Of a stretch of DNA of 64,000 nucleotides, positions 1-12,546 are shown piece after piece. The position numbers and the translations under genes were made by a program. Under the pieces are notes generated by a model that saw only the letters and a list, made by a program, of their open reading frames with translations, was not told the DNA's origin and did no database searches. The number at the start of each line of letters is the position of its first letter. Positions within the stretch are counted from its first letter, which is position 1. This DNA is from Laccaria trichodermophora (lineage: Eukaryota; Basidiomycota; Agaricomycetes; Agaricales; Hydnangiaceae), in the NCBI GenBank assembly GCA_018417955.1, contig JACTVC010000003.1, positions 2,046,001 to 2,110,000 on the forward strand, read 5' to 3'.

Positions 1-3000
1 AGCTGAGTGACCGTCGTTGTTGGAAGTGGTGCAGGCGACACGGAGACGGCAGCAGCCAATACTGGAGGTGGTAAAGGCGGTAGTTCTGGGGATTTCGCAG
101 ATTTAACAAGGGATGGATTCTGAGCGACTTGTTGCGCAGCAAGAAGTTGTTTTGCATCGGCACCCACGGAAATTCTGCTTCTACTCAGACGCATATCAAC
201 AGGCGCAGTGCGCTTCCTGATTGGTACTTTTCGCTCCGATTCCCGTTTCTTGCGTGCAATGGTTGGTGGGAGGAGTACGTCATAGTTCTTGACAAGATCA
301 ATAAACAAGACTGAGTAATGCCGAGGTTAATAAATGTTTGGAGAGGAGCGAGCTATTGGACTTACGGGTGGGATGACGATCTTGAATTGAGATCTCGGAC
401 TCGGTTTTAGGTCTGATGAAGCCTGTTGATACGGAGAGTGTTAGGTGTTTTTCCAAAAATGGAGTTTAGCACTCACAGCGACCAATGGAAAGAGCAAGCT
501 TTGCGATATAAACATCGTCGGATTCCTCCGTGAAAGTGTCCTTAATCAAGCTTCAAAGTAATGTTAGTCGGTGGGGCTAATAGAGGCAAAGAAATCGCAC
601 ATCTTGAGGTGTTTTATGATAGCATCAAGGACATACAGATGGACTCTTGGCAACCTTTGCAAAGCAGCGCCCAAATTCTGTAATCTTAACTCTTCCGACT
701 CCTCGTCATGTTCCTTTGCTGTCGCACCCACTGTTGGGTAGAGCCTACGAAATTCTTCCCAACCCTCATATAAGGCCAAAGGGGGATCAAGTTCCAAGGT
801 CCACAATTTAATGGTGCCAGCGATGACCGGCGCATCAAAACGCTCTGAAAGGTCGTCAGGGAAGGGTTGACCAGGAGTCAAAGCGTTTAGACTCTCTCGA
901 AGGTGGTGCAGTGCAGGTAGGGGAACCTCGTATATCCAAGACTTGCGTTTCTCGTCGTCGTTGGGGAGGCGCGCATAAGCATTATTCAGCCCATTCAAAA
1001 GTGCCGCAAGGACTGGTGGAATTGTGTCTTTCTTTTCTTCTCCAGTCGTGAGGGCATACCAGCCACCTTCTGCCCATTTTCGGAGGTCAATACCGAAAAC
1101 AACGTCCGACTCATCATGTGCGACGGATTCATAAACTTGAGGTGCTGGTCTAAATGGCCCTGTGCGGTAACGCTCAATTAAAGCTGTCAAGTCCGACTCT
1201 GGCTGATACGCGGCGATGAGAGTCGCAGATCGCTCTATCGAGGGTTCAATTGATTTAGGGAAGTTCGCTAGAGTTCCTTGATATTGAAGAAGGACTGTGA
1301 AACGAGGGGAAGGGATCAGAGATGCACTTGTTGCTGCAAGCCGAAAACTTTACCTGTTTTAACGGCTCTTAACCTCTCCGTTTCCCATCTTTGTAACAGC
1401 TTGAGAACTTCCTCAATCCTTTCCTCAAGCCCGAGCCGTTGTCTGTCAAGCCTTCGTACAGCAACTCTATACGTCCTGTCAGCTTCGTCGGCCTCGTTCC
1501 TCGCTCGTAGATAGGCTGGCTCAGTATTTGAGCTGTTATTCAACGCCTTACTTACGAGGCTGACGAAGGTTCCAGTCCGTTTGAGTAAGTTGTCTGGTTG
1601 CGATGCTTTCAAGGCAGTTTCTGTGCTGCTGGCTTGCAGGTCAAATGCCTAATTGAGAATTGTTATCAATGTGTATTTATTCGTCCCAGAGGTTGTCAGG
1701 TACCTTTGGTCGAAATTGATAAAATGCATCATCAGAATGCTCGAAATGGTTCCCAAATTCGCCAAGCCTTCGTAAAAGACCCTCCCGTTCCGTCAAATCT
1801 CTTCCCGCTTCTTCGGAACGGTCGAGGCTGCCACCAAAGCCTTGAACATTCTCGTTTAACCACGCCACGAATTCTTCTCCCGTGAAGGCATCTTGGTACT
1901 CTCCGAGTAGGGGGAAGCGCACAGGTCTGAGAGGGAGCTCAGCCGCTGCTCGTGTAAGCAACTGGGAAATTGCGGCAACCGGAAGAGAAAGACCTGCTAA
2001 GAGGATAGGTGGCGGAGGCATGGGTGGAGTCGGAGAGGACGGAATTTCAACCCTGGGCGGAAGTAGGGGTGACATTTGGGGAGGTGATGAGATTTCCGGG
2101 ATACTGTCTACGGCCTTCGCTTTCCCTTTGTCTACCTTCGGGAGCGGCGTTTCGTCAAGCGAATCTGAAGAAGCGTTAGGATCTTCCGTAGAAGTTGCAA
2201 TGGTTAGAGCATCGGTGCTCTTCTTTTGGATTTCCTTGAGTCGCTGAGCTATGCGCTCCGAAACGCTTGCCGTGCGTTGAGGAGGAGTACGATGTCCGTC
2301 TGCGGGACGTATTCTCGGCGAAGAAGTATATTTGTCAGATATTCCATTACTGTGGGGCGCAAACTTTGCACTACAAGGAGGGTAAGTTGCGGTGCCATTG
2401 AAAATGACGACGGGCGCACTCGTCTTCTGCTTCATCAGCACGGCGTGTCTTTGCAAGGTACTGATGTTTGAGTTTTGCGACGTCTCCTTGAGACTGCTCA
2501 TACAAACGAAGCCAGTTGTCCATGATGGAAACCCTGTTTGCCCTGAGGCGTTCCTAAGAATTGGAAATCAGAGCCACTCATATATATATATATATATAAT
2601 CATTTCAACCTTGTAATCTTGGGCCCATTCATCGAAGGGGTCTGCCACTAGAGTAGTAAGTTCTTGGGATATGCCCCTGTGAGCCTGGCCCTGGGCAATG
2701 GACTCGGCCTGGAGCCCCCGGAAAGCCATGAGTAAGGAGACACCATCATCAGCGGAGAAACCGGTGCCTATGCTAAGTGTGAGCGGTGTGGTATAAAGAT
2801 AAGAGGCGGAAACACACCTGGTCGGCCAGTGAGAATTGGATTGATGAGACTGTTGGCAAGGTATGCTTCGATGTTCGCGCGAGCCTAAAAATAGGAATGA
2901 GTGTCCAGAGAGGTGTACAAGGATGATGTTTACTCTTATAAACGCGATGATTTCGTCGTTTTCGTGAACTCCCTTGTGTGAGAGGGTAAGTATGGTAGAA

Positions 3001-3124
3001 AAGCGTCAAAAGCCAAGACGGAGCTGACTTGTTCAAGCTTATCAAACAGAACCTGTAGCCCTCCCCGGTAGTCCTGGGACCAAAAGGAATTTGTAAAAGT
3101 GAGGGGAAGTGAGAGGACTGCCAT
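1..3124 (-). CDS. RGD2: F-BAR / DEP / RhoGAP protein (Rgd2-like), 3' end outside window
   Basis: Likely a Rho GTPase-activating protein that binds membranes through an F-BAR domain and acts on Rho/Cdc42 at growth sites. The start is the ATG at 3124 (MAVLSLPLTFTNSFW). Short exons follow on the minus strand: an FCH-type N-terminal half (FDKLEQ, NIEAYLANSLINPILTGQ, then the LRANRVSIMDNWLRLYEQSQ helix), a DEP domain at about 1900-1680 (FPLLGEYQDAFTGEEFVAWL), the second F-BAR half at about 1612-1330 (AYLRARNEADEADRTYRVAV), and a RhoGAP domain at about 1190-360 ending in YIAKLALSIGRC then FIRPKTESEISIQD. A Pro/Ala-rich tail is still open at base 1. A DEP domain inserted within the F-BAR is the Rgd2 architecture. 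At least eight introns of about 50 nt are needed; one runs 2432-2385 approximately. I do not see the usual GIFR-SG arginine-finger motif. It is divergent from the mL44 gene, with 264 bp between the two starts. Confidence 0.85.
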
Positions 3125-3388
3125 GGTTGTCGTGAGGAAGGCCCCCTGGCAGGCGTGTGTCCGACGGTAGTTTGGAATACACGTGACTCGGGTATAGCCG
3201 AGAAGTGCACGACAAAATTTGGGACAGCAAAGGTTGAGCAAAGGGCGCGTGCTACGCCGTACGCAACAAGTTGGCAATACTCAAGCAATACTCAAGCAAC
3301 ACTCGCCGTTTACTGGCCTTTTACTCGCCTTTTACTTGCCTTTTACTCACAGTACTTTGCTGTGTACTTGCTGGTTTCTTTTCTACTC

Positions 3389-4603
3389 ATGAGTCATGTT
3401 CAAAAGCGTCTTGTCACCACTGCAGCCAAGCTCGCGTCCCTCTCCACCACAAACCTTACCAAATTTCCCCCAAAGCAGGCTCTCATAGTCAAGTCCGACG
3501 TCCCTCAACCAACTTTTAATCCAGAGATATGGGCTTCATTGCAACCGCCACCCCCACCTGCACTCTCCGCGTTCGCCCACAGAATAGGACTCGCTTCGAT
3601 TCTCACCTCCACAGACCTAATACAACAGGCTTGCACACACCCCTCCTTCACCGCTCTCTATTCCCAACATTATCCACGGGAAACACCACCTAGTACCAAC
3701 GCCCAACTCGTCATTCTTGGGAACTCTTTGCTTGGTCTCTTTGCAACCGAGTATCTTAATGCCAAGTACCCATACCTCCCTACTAGAGTACAGAAAGCAG
3801 CTCTAACAGCTCACGTGGGTCCTGCCACCTGCGCTAGTATTGCACAAGAAATGGGCGCCACTCCTCTGGTGCGGTGGCATCGTACAGTTCGTATTTTCTC
3901 TTGGCCGAGATATCTCAACCCTGATGAGCGTTGCCCAGCCGAGAACCTCAACCCGACCCAGCGTTCTACATACGGATGCGCTCGCCTCGGTACCAAGAGC
4001 ACTCACCGCCCTCGTTTACCAGCAGCGTTCTTTGTTTTCTGCCCGAAAATTCGTGCATTCATATTTCCTCGGTCGCCAAATAGACCTCCGTGGAATGCTC
4101 AAATTTCTCGACCCTAAAAAAGCTCTTCTGGAGATGGTGAAAAAATTTGATCGAGAGAAACCAAAATCACGGTATGCTTCTCAGCAATCTATCCCCGACC
4201 TGGTTGTTAATTTGTGTGCAAGACTGCTCAAGGAAACCGGCCGTTTTTCTAATTCACCAGTTTTTGTCGTGGGTATTTTCTCTGGTGCAGACCAGCTTGG
4301 AGAAGGTTTTGGTAGTTCATTGAAAATGGCTGAGTTCCGCGTTAGTCACTTCACGCTCCCGCTTTGGCTCCTCTCTGAACCATTTTTTAGGCCGCAGAAG
4401 ATGCTCTTCATCGGGTATATCTTACACAAACACCGGATGATCTCCTTCAATTACCAACGTCGACCTTTTCTCGTAGCCCGGGAGACGTCTTTCACGACAA
4501 TCCGGCTGATGCGGAAAACGGTTATACGGCCCCAGACTTGACTATAGCTGAGATTATGTACGCGAGCTCAGGCAAGAGTAAGGTTGCGCCCATAGGACAT
4601 TAA
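3389..4603 (+). CDS. MRPL3: Mitochondrial large ribosomal subunit protein mL44
   Basis: Structural protein of the mitochondrial ribosome large subunit, carrying a catalytically dead RNase III-like fold followed by a double-stranded-RNA-binding-type domain. Three exons join cleanly: 3389-3886, 3939-4340 and 4391-4603, giving 370 residues. The introns are 52 and 50 nt, both GT-AG and phase 0. The N-terminus (MSHVQKRLVTTAAKLASL) looks like a mitochondrial presequence. The RNase III-like part covers about residues 50-225 (LVILGNSLLGLFATEYL, then DALASVPRALTALVYQQRS), and the dsRBD-like part starts near residue 255 (FSNSPVFVVGIFSGADQLGE, then GSSLKMAEFRAAEDALHRVY). Length is close to yeast Mrpl3 (about 390 aa). 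The longer open frame upstream of 3389 was rejected as the start because this ATG opens the targeting-like sequence. It converges on HFI1 with a 61-bp gap. Confidence 0.9.
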
Positions 4604-4664
4604 TTCATGGAGTAATAAGCACTAAACCTTTCTTGGCAAAATTCCGATGATCCAGTGAAGGTGG

Positions 4665-5845
4665 TCATCGAATTCCTTTCAAACCTTCTCTAACAGTACT
4701 GCGCTCTCCTAAAAGTGCCATAATTTGCCATCTTTGATCACGAACCTCTCGGTCCTTAAGGACCACAACATCTTCACCTCCGTCATCCTGACAGTCATTT
4801 CTCAGTTCATCGTGAAATCGTCATGTATTGATTGGTACACACCGAGGCAGAAGGTAAAATTGCAAGTCGCATCGCAGCTGCAGATTTGGTTGGAAGGTCA
4901 GCGGGTGACAAGGAAAACAATGTCTTGAAAGAGGACGGCACGAGCACAGGTGGTTTTTGAGGAGCATGGTGGTGTATTGTTGCAGTAGATGATGATAACT
5001 GTCTTGGAGTTGATGGCGAGATAGAGTTGATGGCGTGTGATGTCGATGTGAGGGTAAGGGCGTGGGTGATCAATTGCTTTAGTTTTGCCTCACAAGCAAG
5101 GTTCATCAGAGAAGGCACGGTCCGTGAAGGTGCACAAAGATTGTTCTGTGCACATATGAGATTGATTCTATCCGTGATGTGTTGGATTGTCGGGGCATGC
5201 GTCGTTGCATGTAGTTGAATTGGGGGACGACCGCCCGCCGGGACTAAAACCTCGTGAAAATCATGATTACACAAATGATAATAGGCCACATACCTCCGCG
5301 TTCTGGGAGAAGTTCTACACCTCTCTCACAAGCAATCTCATCAAGTTTCTTGCGGGGTTGAGGGAAATCAGTGGGAGGCGCGAGATTTTGAAGGCTCTGC
5401 AGTCGTTCACGTTCGCGTTTGCCCATTGCTAGGGTCCAACGTTTCAAGCGCATAGATCTGAGGCTTCTAGCATCTTCGTGTGTATGAGGACCTTGATATG
5501 GCAAAAGTGTTCGTCTTCGTTTCCGTGGCGGTGGCTTGGGAGCGGCAGGGGCTGGTGGTGTTGGTGGTCGCTTGAGAGTAGCGGTGGCATCAAATAGAGA
5601 AATGATAAGTGCGTTGTGAATTTGTACTGGAATTCAGTCATAAATCAGTGACGTTGTGAGAGAATAAATAAAACGGACTCACGGAGACTGGGTGTGCTGA
5701 GGACCTGTTTAATCATTTCCTCGAACTCTGCTCTCGACGTTTTTCCTATCACAAAGCTGCTAAGAGCCTCAAAGTAAACAGGAGATCTCGAGCCAAGATT
5801 TGCGATAAGCTGCTGCTTCAACGTAGACGTCGATGAGAGTGACAT
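4665..5845 (-). CDS. HFI1: SAGA complex subunit ADA1/HFI1 (Tada1-like)
   Basis: Structural subunit of the SAGA histone acetyltransferase coactivator; acts in the nucleus. Four exons give 339 aa: 5845-5683, 5626-5294, 5243-4843 and 4787-4665. The introns are 56, 50 and 55 nt with GT-AG ends, and the frame closes exactly (1020 nt). The N-terminal SAGA-Tad1 signature is visible (LKQQLIANLGSRSPVYFEAL, then LQIHNALIISLFDA after the first splice). The KRRR basic patch and the WTLAMGKRERERLQ helix follow. A histone-fold-like helical region comes next (CAPSRTVPSLMNLACEAKLK), then the LFSLSPADLPTKSAAAMRLA motif and a C-terminal LKDREVRDQRWQIMALLGER. Confidence is high because domain order and splice phases agree. 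The stop at 4665 is tail-to-tail with the mL44 gene. Confidence 0.88.
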
Positions 5846-7758
5846 GACTGAAGGAGTGTAACAATCCGGCGGAAGGCGATTTTACAAAATTTACGGTACC
5901 CCTGTAAATTGGTACGGATAAAGTGACTTAGTTCGTCGTAAACGCGGGTTCCAGGGGTAAGGAGCGTTTTCGTAGGCCGCTGCCAAACTCGCACCCAAAT
6001 TCGGCCTCGCCGAATTTGTCATCGTTCGCTCACTCATCACATTCATTGTTTGCTCACTCATCGCATTCATCGTCGTTTCAGATGACTCTCCTCTGCACCG
6101 CTCTGACTTAGCGCTATGTATTAGCGATGCTGAGTCAAGCGTTATGGTCTGTAGGAGGGGCATAAAAACCCTGGGATGCCATCCGGACTGATCAAGCAGC
6201 ACGTGAGGCAACCCAGGTAAGCACGACGTCGTGCTCTTCATCCAGAACTCAAGCTCACCTCTCTTTGGATCGTAGTCTTCAGGCATCGCCTACCCCTCTG
6301 CTTCTCACAAAGACTACGATTTCAGCACGGTGAGCCTTGGCGTTCTCGGCATCGCCGACCCCTCTCCTTCTGAGGAAAGAATACTAACGACATTCTTTGT
6401 TAAGACCTAGCCCTTTCTTGCACCATTTTTTTTTCACGACCCTCCCTCCTCTCCCTACGTTTAATTCTCTCTTTCTATCATATACATACACAATGACCGC
6501 TTTTATTATCTACGTAAATAACGTTGTATTTGTATCTTAGCCTTATTCTCCCTCACTCGATAATAAACAAGATCCACGTAAGGTGGATCATTTATCTGCT
6601 ACATCACTCTTCGTCAAGAGGGTCTCTGCAGAGGCCTGACTAGACTCGCCAGCCAGTCGTTCTGAGGTGTTTGCCACTTGTTGTGGCTTTGTTGTGGGGT
6701 CAAACATCAGGCGGACTGTGAAAAATAAGAACACCTCAGAACGACTGGGACAAACGAACACGGTTTGGCAGGGACTCCCGCATGTGATGCTGACTTAGTG
6801 AAATTTCCACCAATGTTCACCCACCTTCAAAAAACTTGTCTAAAACATCACAAGAAAAAGTTTTTCTGGCTACACCTTTAGATAGATTATTTAACTCAAA
6901 TAATGTGATTACAATAGAGTTAAAAAGGTAGATTTTTTTTGACACCTTAATGTAAGTAAGTCATGTCTACAAGGCAAGAAGCACAGCGCGCTTCTTGCAC
7001 TGCATGCAACTTGGGGGTTCATGAATGATAGAATTCGACAAAGATGAAGCAGAGGCAGAGGCTGCCAACTGCCCAAAGACGTCAGGCAAATCATACACAC
7101 TCTTTGTCCAATCCCATGTCTCATAGACATACCTGGCTCCTCATTGATTGTAATCCAAACGAATCCCTTCCCTGGCCATCACACAGCCCTGAGTTAGGGC
7201 TGTTCACCTCCCATAAGACGCCACCCTCCCAACCTGGGATCTCCTGGGATCCACAGTTTCTGCATGCTCATGTCAAAGGGAATCTCCTTGTGGTCTGAGT
7301 GTGAGGGTTCAGCTGTGTCAGTCGTCTAGCAACCCGAAAGTCTGACGAGCAGAGGTGTGTTGACCCACTATGGAGTCAATAGCTCTTGCAGAGTAGTTGG
7401 TCGTGAACGTGTATTGTGATCTACATCAACCGTAGATTCAATGTCGTTCATCCTTGATAAGTCAACCTTATCGAGGTACCGAACACTCCGTGTAGCACTA
7501 ATCACCTAGTACAGGTTTAGAGATCTGTTAGTACAGAAACTCGGATCCTGATGGATAGGTAGATGGTGGTAAAAAGAGATATCATTTTGACTGTTGTGAC
7601 ATGTCAACTACATACAACGTGAGAAATAATGACAAAGAAAATAAGGTTTGAAAGTAAGGTGTAAGTGGAAAGCATCTCGTGTCATGAGAGGATGTAGGAG
7701 CTGGGTGAGTGGTGATCCATGATATGTTACATAGCCCCCCTGCTGTACACTTGTGCCT
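5846..7758. other. Intergenic stretch, no gene supported
   Basis: No reading frame here has family features I recognise. Around 6015-6075 there is an imperfect tandem repeat of CATTC/GCTCACTCATC units, and a direct repeat of GGCATCGCCKACCCCTCT occurs near 6283 and 6351. A minus-strand frame around 7170-6960 encodes a short CMQC-containing peptide with stops; it may be a relic. The 6653-6748 inverted repeat is listed separately. Confidence 0.5.
6653..6748. repeat. 19-bp perfect inverted repeat with 58-nt spacer
   Basis: CCAGTCGTTCTGAGGTGTT at 6653-6671 is repeated in perfect reverse complement at 6730-6748. It could be a MITE footprint or a transcript hairpin. I see no flanking target duplication. 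Confidence 0.7.
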
Positions 7759-10217
7759 TCAGAGAATCCAATGTTCAGGAACTGCAATTGACTTAAGTAG
7801 CATGCAGTCCCATGTCCTAGGTAGACCCATGCGCCAAATGACTTTTTTAGTGTCTTCGACATCCAAATCCGTGAATTTAGGGTTGATGGGCTTGGGCAAT
7901 CTGTTGTAGTTCTGTAGATGACTGCTCCACCAGCTCTGTTCGCAGGGTTCGGCTTTGCCTTGTTCAATGTCATCAGCTATGCGTGTAAAAATCTTGTCCA
8001 TGACGTCGTTCCAATCCCCGTTCCAGTGGTCGCACAATTCCCTTAGGTAGTGAGGGGGGGGAAAAGGTAACGTTCTGGAGTGGAAGCATCCTGGCTAGGG
8101 ATGAAGCCAAAGAGAAAAGAGCCTTCCTGAGCTGATGCTTGGTCCCACTGTAGTCCGATAGGGTGTTCCTCATGTGAGTCCGATTTACTGAGTAGATGCC
8201 TGGTGACTTGGATAGATGGGCCTGAGAAAAATGCTTTGACAATTGAGGGACCTCCAAATTGTTCCGCTATCCAGCTGTAGGGTCTGCCCATTCCTATGAA
8301 TGCTCGAGCATGTGGTCGACGAAGGATGTCGTTAATCTTTGCGAGGTAAGTGTTCGCAAATACTGCCAGGGTGCCTTTCGTGTAGGAAAAGAATGGTTCT
8401 GTGAATCCTGGTTGATAGAGTGCTTTGATGCCTATCCTATCAAGTCCTGAAATCGCGTCTGGTGCAAAGAGCTCCACTTCAGAAACTCGTATAGCGAGGG
8501 CAAATTCCAGACGATGAACCATGGCTATGTCCACCACCTGTCAAACACTCGAGACTTCTGGACGACAGCTCGCATAGTACTGCATTCGCACCTGTGACCT
8601 CCAATCGGTGACACAGAGGAAAGCGTGCTGAAACACTAAGTTCTTCTGACAATCGAAATCCACGAAGAGGGCCACCCTTTCAGGCTTCTCCTTCCACGTG
8701 AATTTAGCAACTGAATCTGCGAGAGCTGCCTTGAAAGCTTCTGCAGGATGCATTGGTGGTCGGCTGTGAGAGGGTTGAGGGGACCGAGAACATTGATGGC
8801 TCTGGGAGCTTCGACTCCTAGATGTGTCCCTAGAGTCTGACCCAGAGGACTCCAATCTGGAGACTTGGCGTACGTGGAGCTTCTTAAAGTTGCGATCCTG
8901 GTGTGACATGCGGATCAGAAGGCTCGGGGTGTCTGCTTTTGACGCTTCGTTATCAGTAGTGGTCCTTGCATCCTTGGCGTCCGAGAGGCGACTCATCAGG
9001 GAAGGAGGGTTGGGCATAAGTGGAGGTTGATGGTCTGTAGAAGTTCCTGGGGCTAGTAGTAGTAAGGTACCCAACTCTGCATGAAAACAACGAGCAGGTG
9101 TAGGTGCGAACACGCCTTTGTACCATTCCCTGATTAAGATTGGGTCGTCTGACCATTGGCTCCATAGGAAGTGCTTCTGCTGTTGCTCCAATGGAAGCTT
9201 TGGATGGAAACACCAGAAGACGACTTGAGGCGAACCATTGACGTCGCCAATGACTGTGAAGTGGAAGAGCACTGAATAACACCTGCACTCCCTATCTGAT
9301 GATATTGGGCGGTGGCCCCATCCTTCGAAATCAATAATGAAAAAAGACGAGTCCGACTTGTAGGACATATGGTCATTCATAATGTCCGGCTGTAGCGGTT
9401 GGAAAAAGTCGTCGTAGCGGTGCATAGCTGTTTCTGCGATGCCTAGGTCGTCCTCATAATCAATGTCATGTATCACAACTTCGTCTCCATCTGGTCCAGC
9501 ATAGGAAGCGAGGATCTTGGGGTTGAGGCAGCAGAATCGTTTGGTTAAACGGGCTTCTAAGGGGAAAATGTAGTAGAATGGGATGGAATGCTCCAAAAGG
9601 AAAGGTACGTTCATCTCATTCCAATCTTTCAAAAGATCGAACAAGAATCCTCTGGGATTCCGTCCTCTCGCCAAGATGCCTTCGACGCGCTCCGCCACTA
9701 CTTTGTCGATCCCGTCTGCCCAATCACTGCACGCTGCTGTCCACCAGGCTAGAAACGCAAGGCAGTCCCATGCAGCTCTTTTAGCAGCTGCTCCTTCCCT
9801 CTGTAAAGCGATGACCGAACGAAAGGTCACTGATAATCGTGTGGAGTTGTAAGGCAGGGGCATTGGTGAGCTGCTCGTGAAATGCTTCGTAGACTTGACT
9901 TCCAAGAGGCATCCTTCAAAGAAAGCTAAGTCATTGGTGACATTCCCTCGCTGATGTTCTGCAAAGGAGTAACCGCCTTCCACTGCGCAATATGCGACAG
10001 GGGCATCCATGTTCAAGTACCACGGAGATCCTATCGATGGAGTTGTCGTCATCTGAGTGGGGCCGTATCCACGCCAGTGTGTATCGTGGTGGTACCAATC
10101 AGGCTGGGTCATCCATTCCATTTCGGTGTACTGACCCGAGGGGGTCACTTCTGCTGCATCCCAATCGATTGTTGTAGGATCCCTCCATTCCCAAACTCCT
10201 GGGGGGATTTTCTTCAT
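7759..10217 (-). pseudogene. Decayed Trp-rich lineage-specific protein gene
   Basis: I do not assign a function. From the ATG at 10217 (MKKIPPGVWEWRDPTTIDWD) a long frame runs to a TGA at 8543-8541 and continues in the same frame to 8043 (AMVHRLEFALAIRVSEVELF, then PHARAFIGMGRPYSWIAEQF). The frame is then lost in a run of Cs near 8053; shifting by one base restores coding to 7759 (HYLRELCDHWNGDWNDVMDK). The protein is rich in W, F and P, has a Ser/Arg-rich linker around 8820-8750 (SRSRSSQSHQCSRSPQPSHS), and resembles a family of hypothetical proteins I associate with Agaricomycetes. So there is one nonsense codon plus one frameshift. The 5' end lies 6 bp from the terminus of the large foldback element, whose insertion may have removed the promoter or an upstream exon. 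The GTG at 10235 lies inside the element and is not a likely start. Confidence 0.6.
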
Positions 10218-10419
10218 GTCAGCCACTTCAGTCACCTACCTTGAACAAGCTATTAGCCTTGAAACATATAGGTATATATCCAGGCTAATAGGTTCCTTGG
10301 CCATTTATTTTTTTGCCTCTGGAAGAAAATATATTATTGCATTGGGCAAAAATGTTTGACCTTCAATATTGTGACCAGAAATATTTGGGTTGATATAATG
10401 CATTGAAAAATATCCTAGC

Positions 10420-10725
10420 CATCTGAAAGTGGTTGGAAATGTTTGAAGCATGTTAAAGTGGTAGGAAATATTTGAAGTGTTTCAGACTGGTCAGAAATGT
10501 TTGAAGCGTGTTAGAGTGGTAGGAAATATTTGAAGTGTTTCAGACTGGTCAGAAATGTTTTAGCTATGTCACACTGCTAAAAAATCTTTTGGTCATGTCA
10601 CACTGCTAAGAAATGTTTGAGCCATGTCACACTGCTGAAAAATCTTTTGACCATGTCACACTGCTCAGAAATGTTTTAGCCATGTCACACAGGCAAAAAA
10701 TTTCCTGCCAGTGTCACAGAGTATC
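10420..10725. repeat. Subterminal about 35-60-bp tandem repeats of the foldback arm
   Basis: Units of the form CATGTCACACTGCTNAGAAAT-TTTTRG recur five times between 10563 and 10700. They follow related units (GTTTCAGACTGGTCAGAAATG) at 10480-10560. The mirror copy is at about 16350-16660 in the right arm. Arms built of short tandem repeats are typical of foldback elements. Confidence 0.7.
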
Positions 10726-11624
10726 TGGTCCTAGTTTCAAAAAAAAAACTTCAAAAAAATTTCTGACCATTCAAACTTTTATCTTCTGGATTCAACTTTT
10801 GTACAAAATTTATCATAAAGATAATTTTGGTCCTAAACTTGCCCTTTAACTTTTATATTGTATTTTTATTATAGAAACAGCAGATTATATATTGCATGCA
10901 ACTGTACCTATTAGTATTCAGCTATTTGTTATATAGTTATAGCCTCTAAATTCTGCTTCATCAGATAATAAAAGTTGTTACTGACTGCTCTTATATTGAG
11001 TTTATATTGATAATTGCCTACAATAGATTAGTCTTAACAACTGAATCATTACTGTTGTCTATTATTCATGCAAATTACCAGAGGTAAATATTGGCTGATG
11101 TGCAAACCATATTCTTCACTGCAGTAAACCTATGTTTCTGAAAACTAGAGAGAGTTCTGGGGATTGTTACATTTACTGCTAGCTATATTTTCTCACTCCC
11201 ATAGAGGTATGTTCCCAAGCACTGGAGAGGGTTCTGAGGATTGTTAGAGTCTGATATTTCATGTAAATGTAAATGTGATGTATTTGTGTTTGTCGACTAT
11301 AATGACATATTGAATTTCTTTCTTGAACAACATCATAACTGCCAGTACTTTACTGTGCCCCACCTATTTCTGCAGAAATGGTTAGAATCCTACAGAATTC
11401 TGATCTCTCTATTAGAAATACGTGAATTTTGTTTTTTAGATATGGATTTTAGACTTTGACAACAGTACCCAATGAGAAGTCATATTTTTTCTGTTTTTAC
11501 AATATTTTATAAATGATTTTCATTTAAAATAGTAATATTTCTCATTTGAAAATGCAAAATGGACTTCGAAATCAGCCCTGCAACATTATGACCACCAGTA
11601 ATTACCATCTACATTTTCTCCAAT

Positions 11625-12350
11625 GTTACTCTCATTTTATTACAATTTTCTGGCTATATTTGCACAAATTACCATATTTGGAAATATACACAGGTCATGT
11701 CCACTATGCACCCACATTGTTAATAACAGTCAATAGCATGTCTGTCCTTTTTTTCTCATTTCTTTTCTGATTTCTACAGTATATTTGTATCAATTACTAT
11801 GTTAGAAAATGCATATAAACCATGTATATAGTATTTCAATATTCCTAACAATAGTTCATTATTTGCCTCTTTTGACTCTAATTTTCTAGATGTATTTTCA
11901 TTATTTACTATATTTGGAAATCTGCACAGACCAAGTAAACAGTGCACTAAGATCTACATCACATGAATGTTTCTAAAATTTTTCTAATTATATTTGTATT
12001 AATTACTATATTAGCAAATGTGCACAGGCTATGTATATACCCAATATTGTCAAGAATGGGTCTATTTTCTTATTCTTCTGGCTATATTTGTATCAATTAC
12101 TACATCAGAAAATGTGCACAAACTATGTTCATAGTATGTCAATATTGTCAGTAATGGTACATTATTTTTCTGTTTTTCTTCTAATTTTCTGGCTATATTT
12201 TCATTAATTACCTTACTTGGAAATATGCACAGACCAATTAAACAGTACATCAAAATTATCACATATCATTTAATTTTTTATGGATTTTTCCGCCTATATT
12301 TATGTTGATGAACATACTGGAAAATGTACACTGACCCTGCATATTGTACC
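11625..12350. repeat. Diverged tandem units of about 105 bp in left arm
   Basis: A unit containing TTTTCTGGCTATATTTGTAT, then TTACTATATTAGAAAATGTG and a CACAGACCATG-like box, recurs about every 100 bp (for example near 11650, 11790, 11890, 11985, 12080, 12190 and 12290). Further diverged copies occur at 12420-12540, 12760 and 12885, and in reverse in the right arm (14200-15060). None encodes protein. Confidence 0.65.
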
Positions 12351-12546
12351 CTAATATTTTTCACATTACTTTATTACTTTTATTCTATTTTTCTGATTTT
12401 CTAGCATTATCGAATTTCTTTTGTTATTTTCCTGGCTGTATTTGTATTAATCACCACATTGACCACATATCTATTTCCCCCCTTTTTTTGTCTGATTTTC
12501 TATATATATTTCCATAATGGAAAATGTGCACAGGCCATTAGTAGCT

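Noticed and set aside
5891..6286. 131-codon minus-strand frame upstream of HFI1
   Set aside because: Composition follows the local CATTC/CTCACTCATC tandem repeat, there is no recognisable motif, and it abuts the HFI1 promoter; not supported as a gene.
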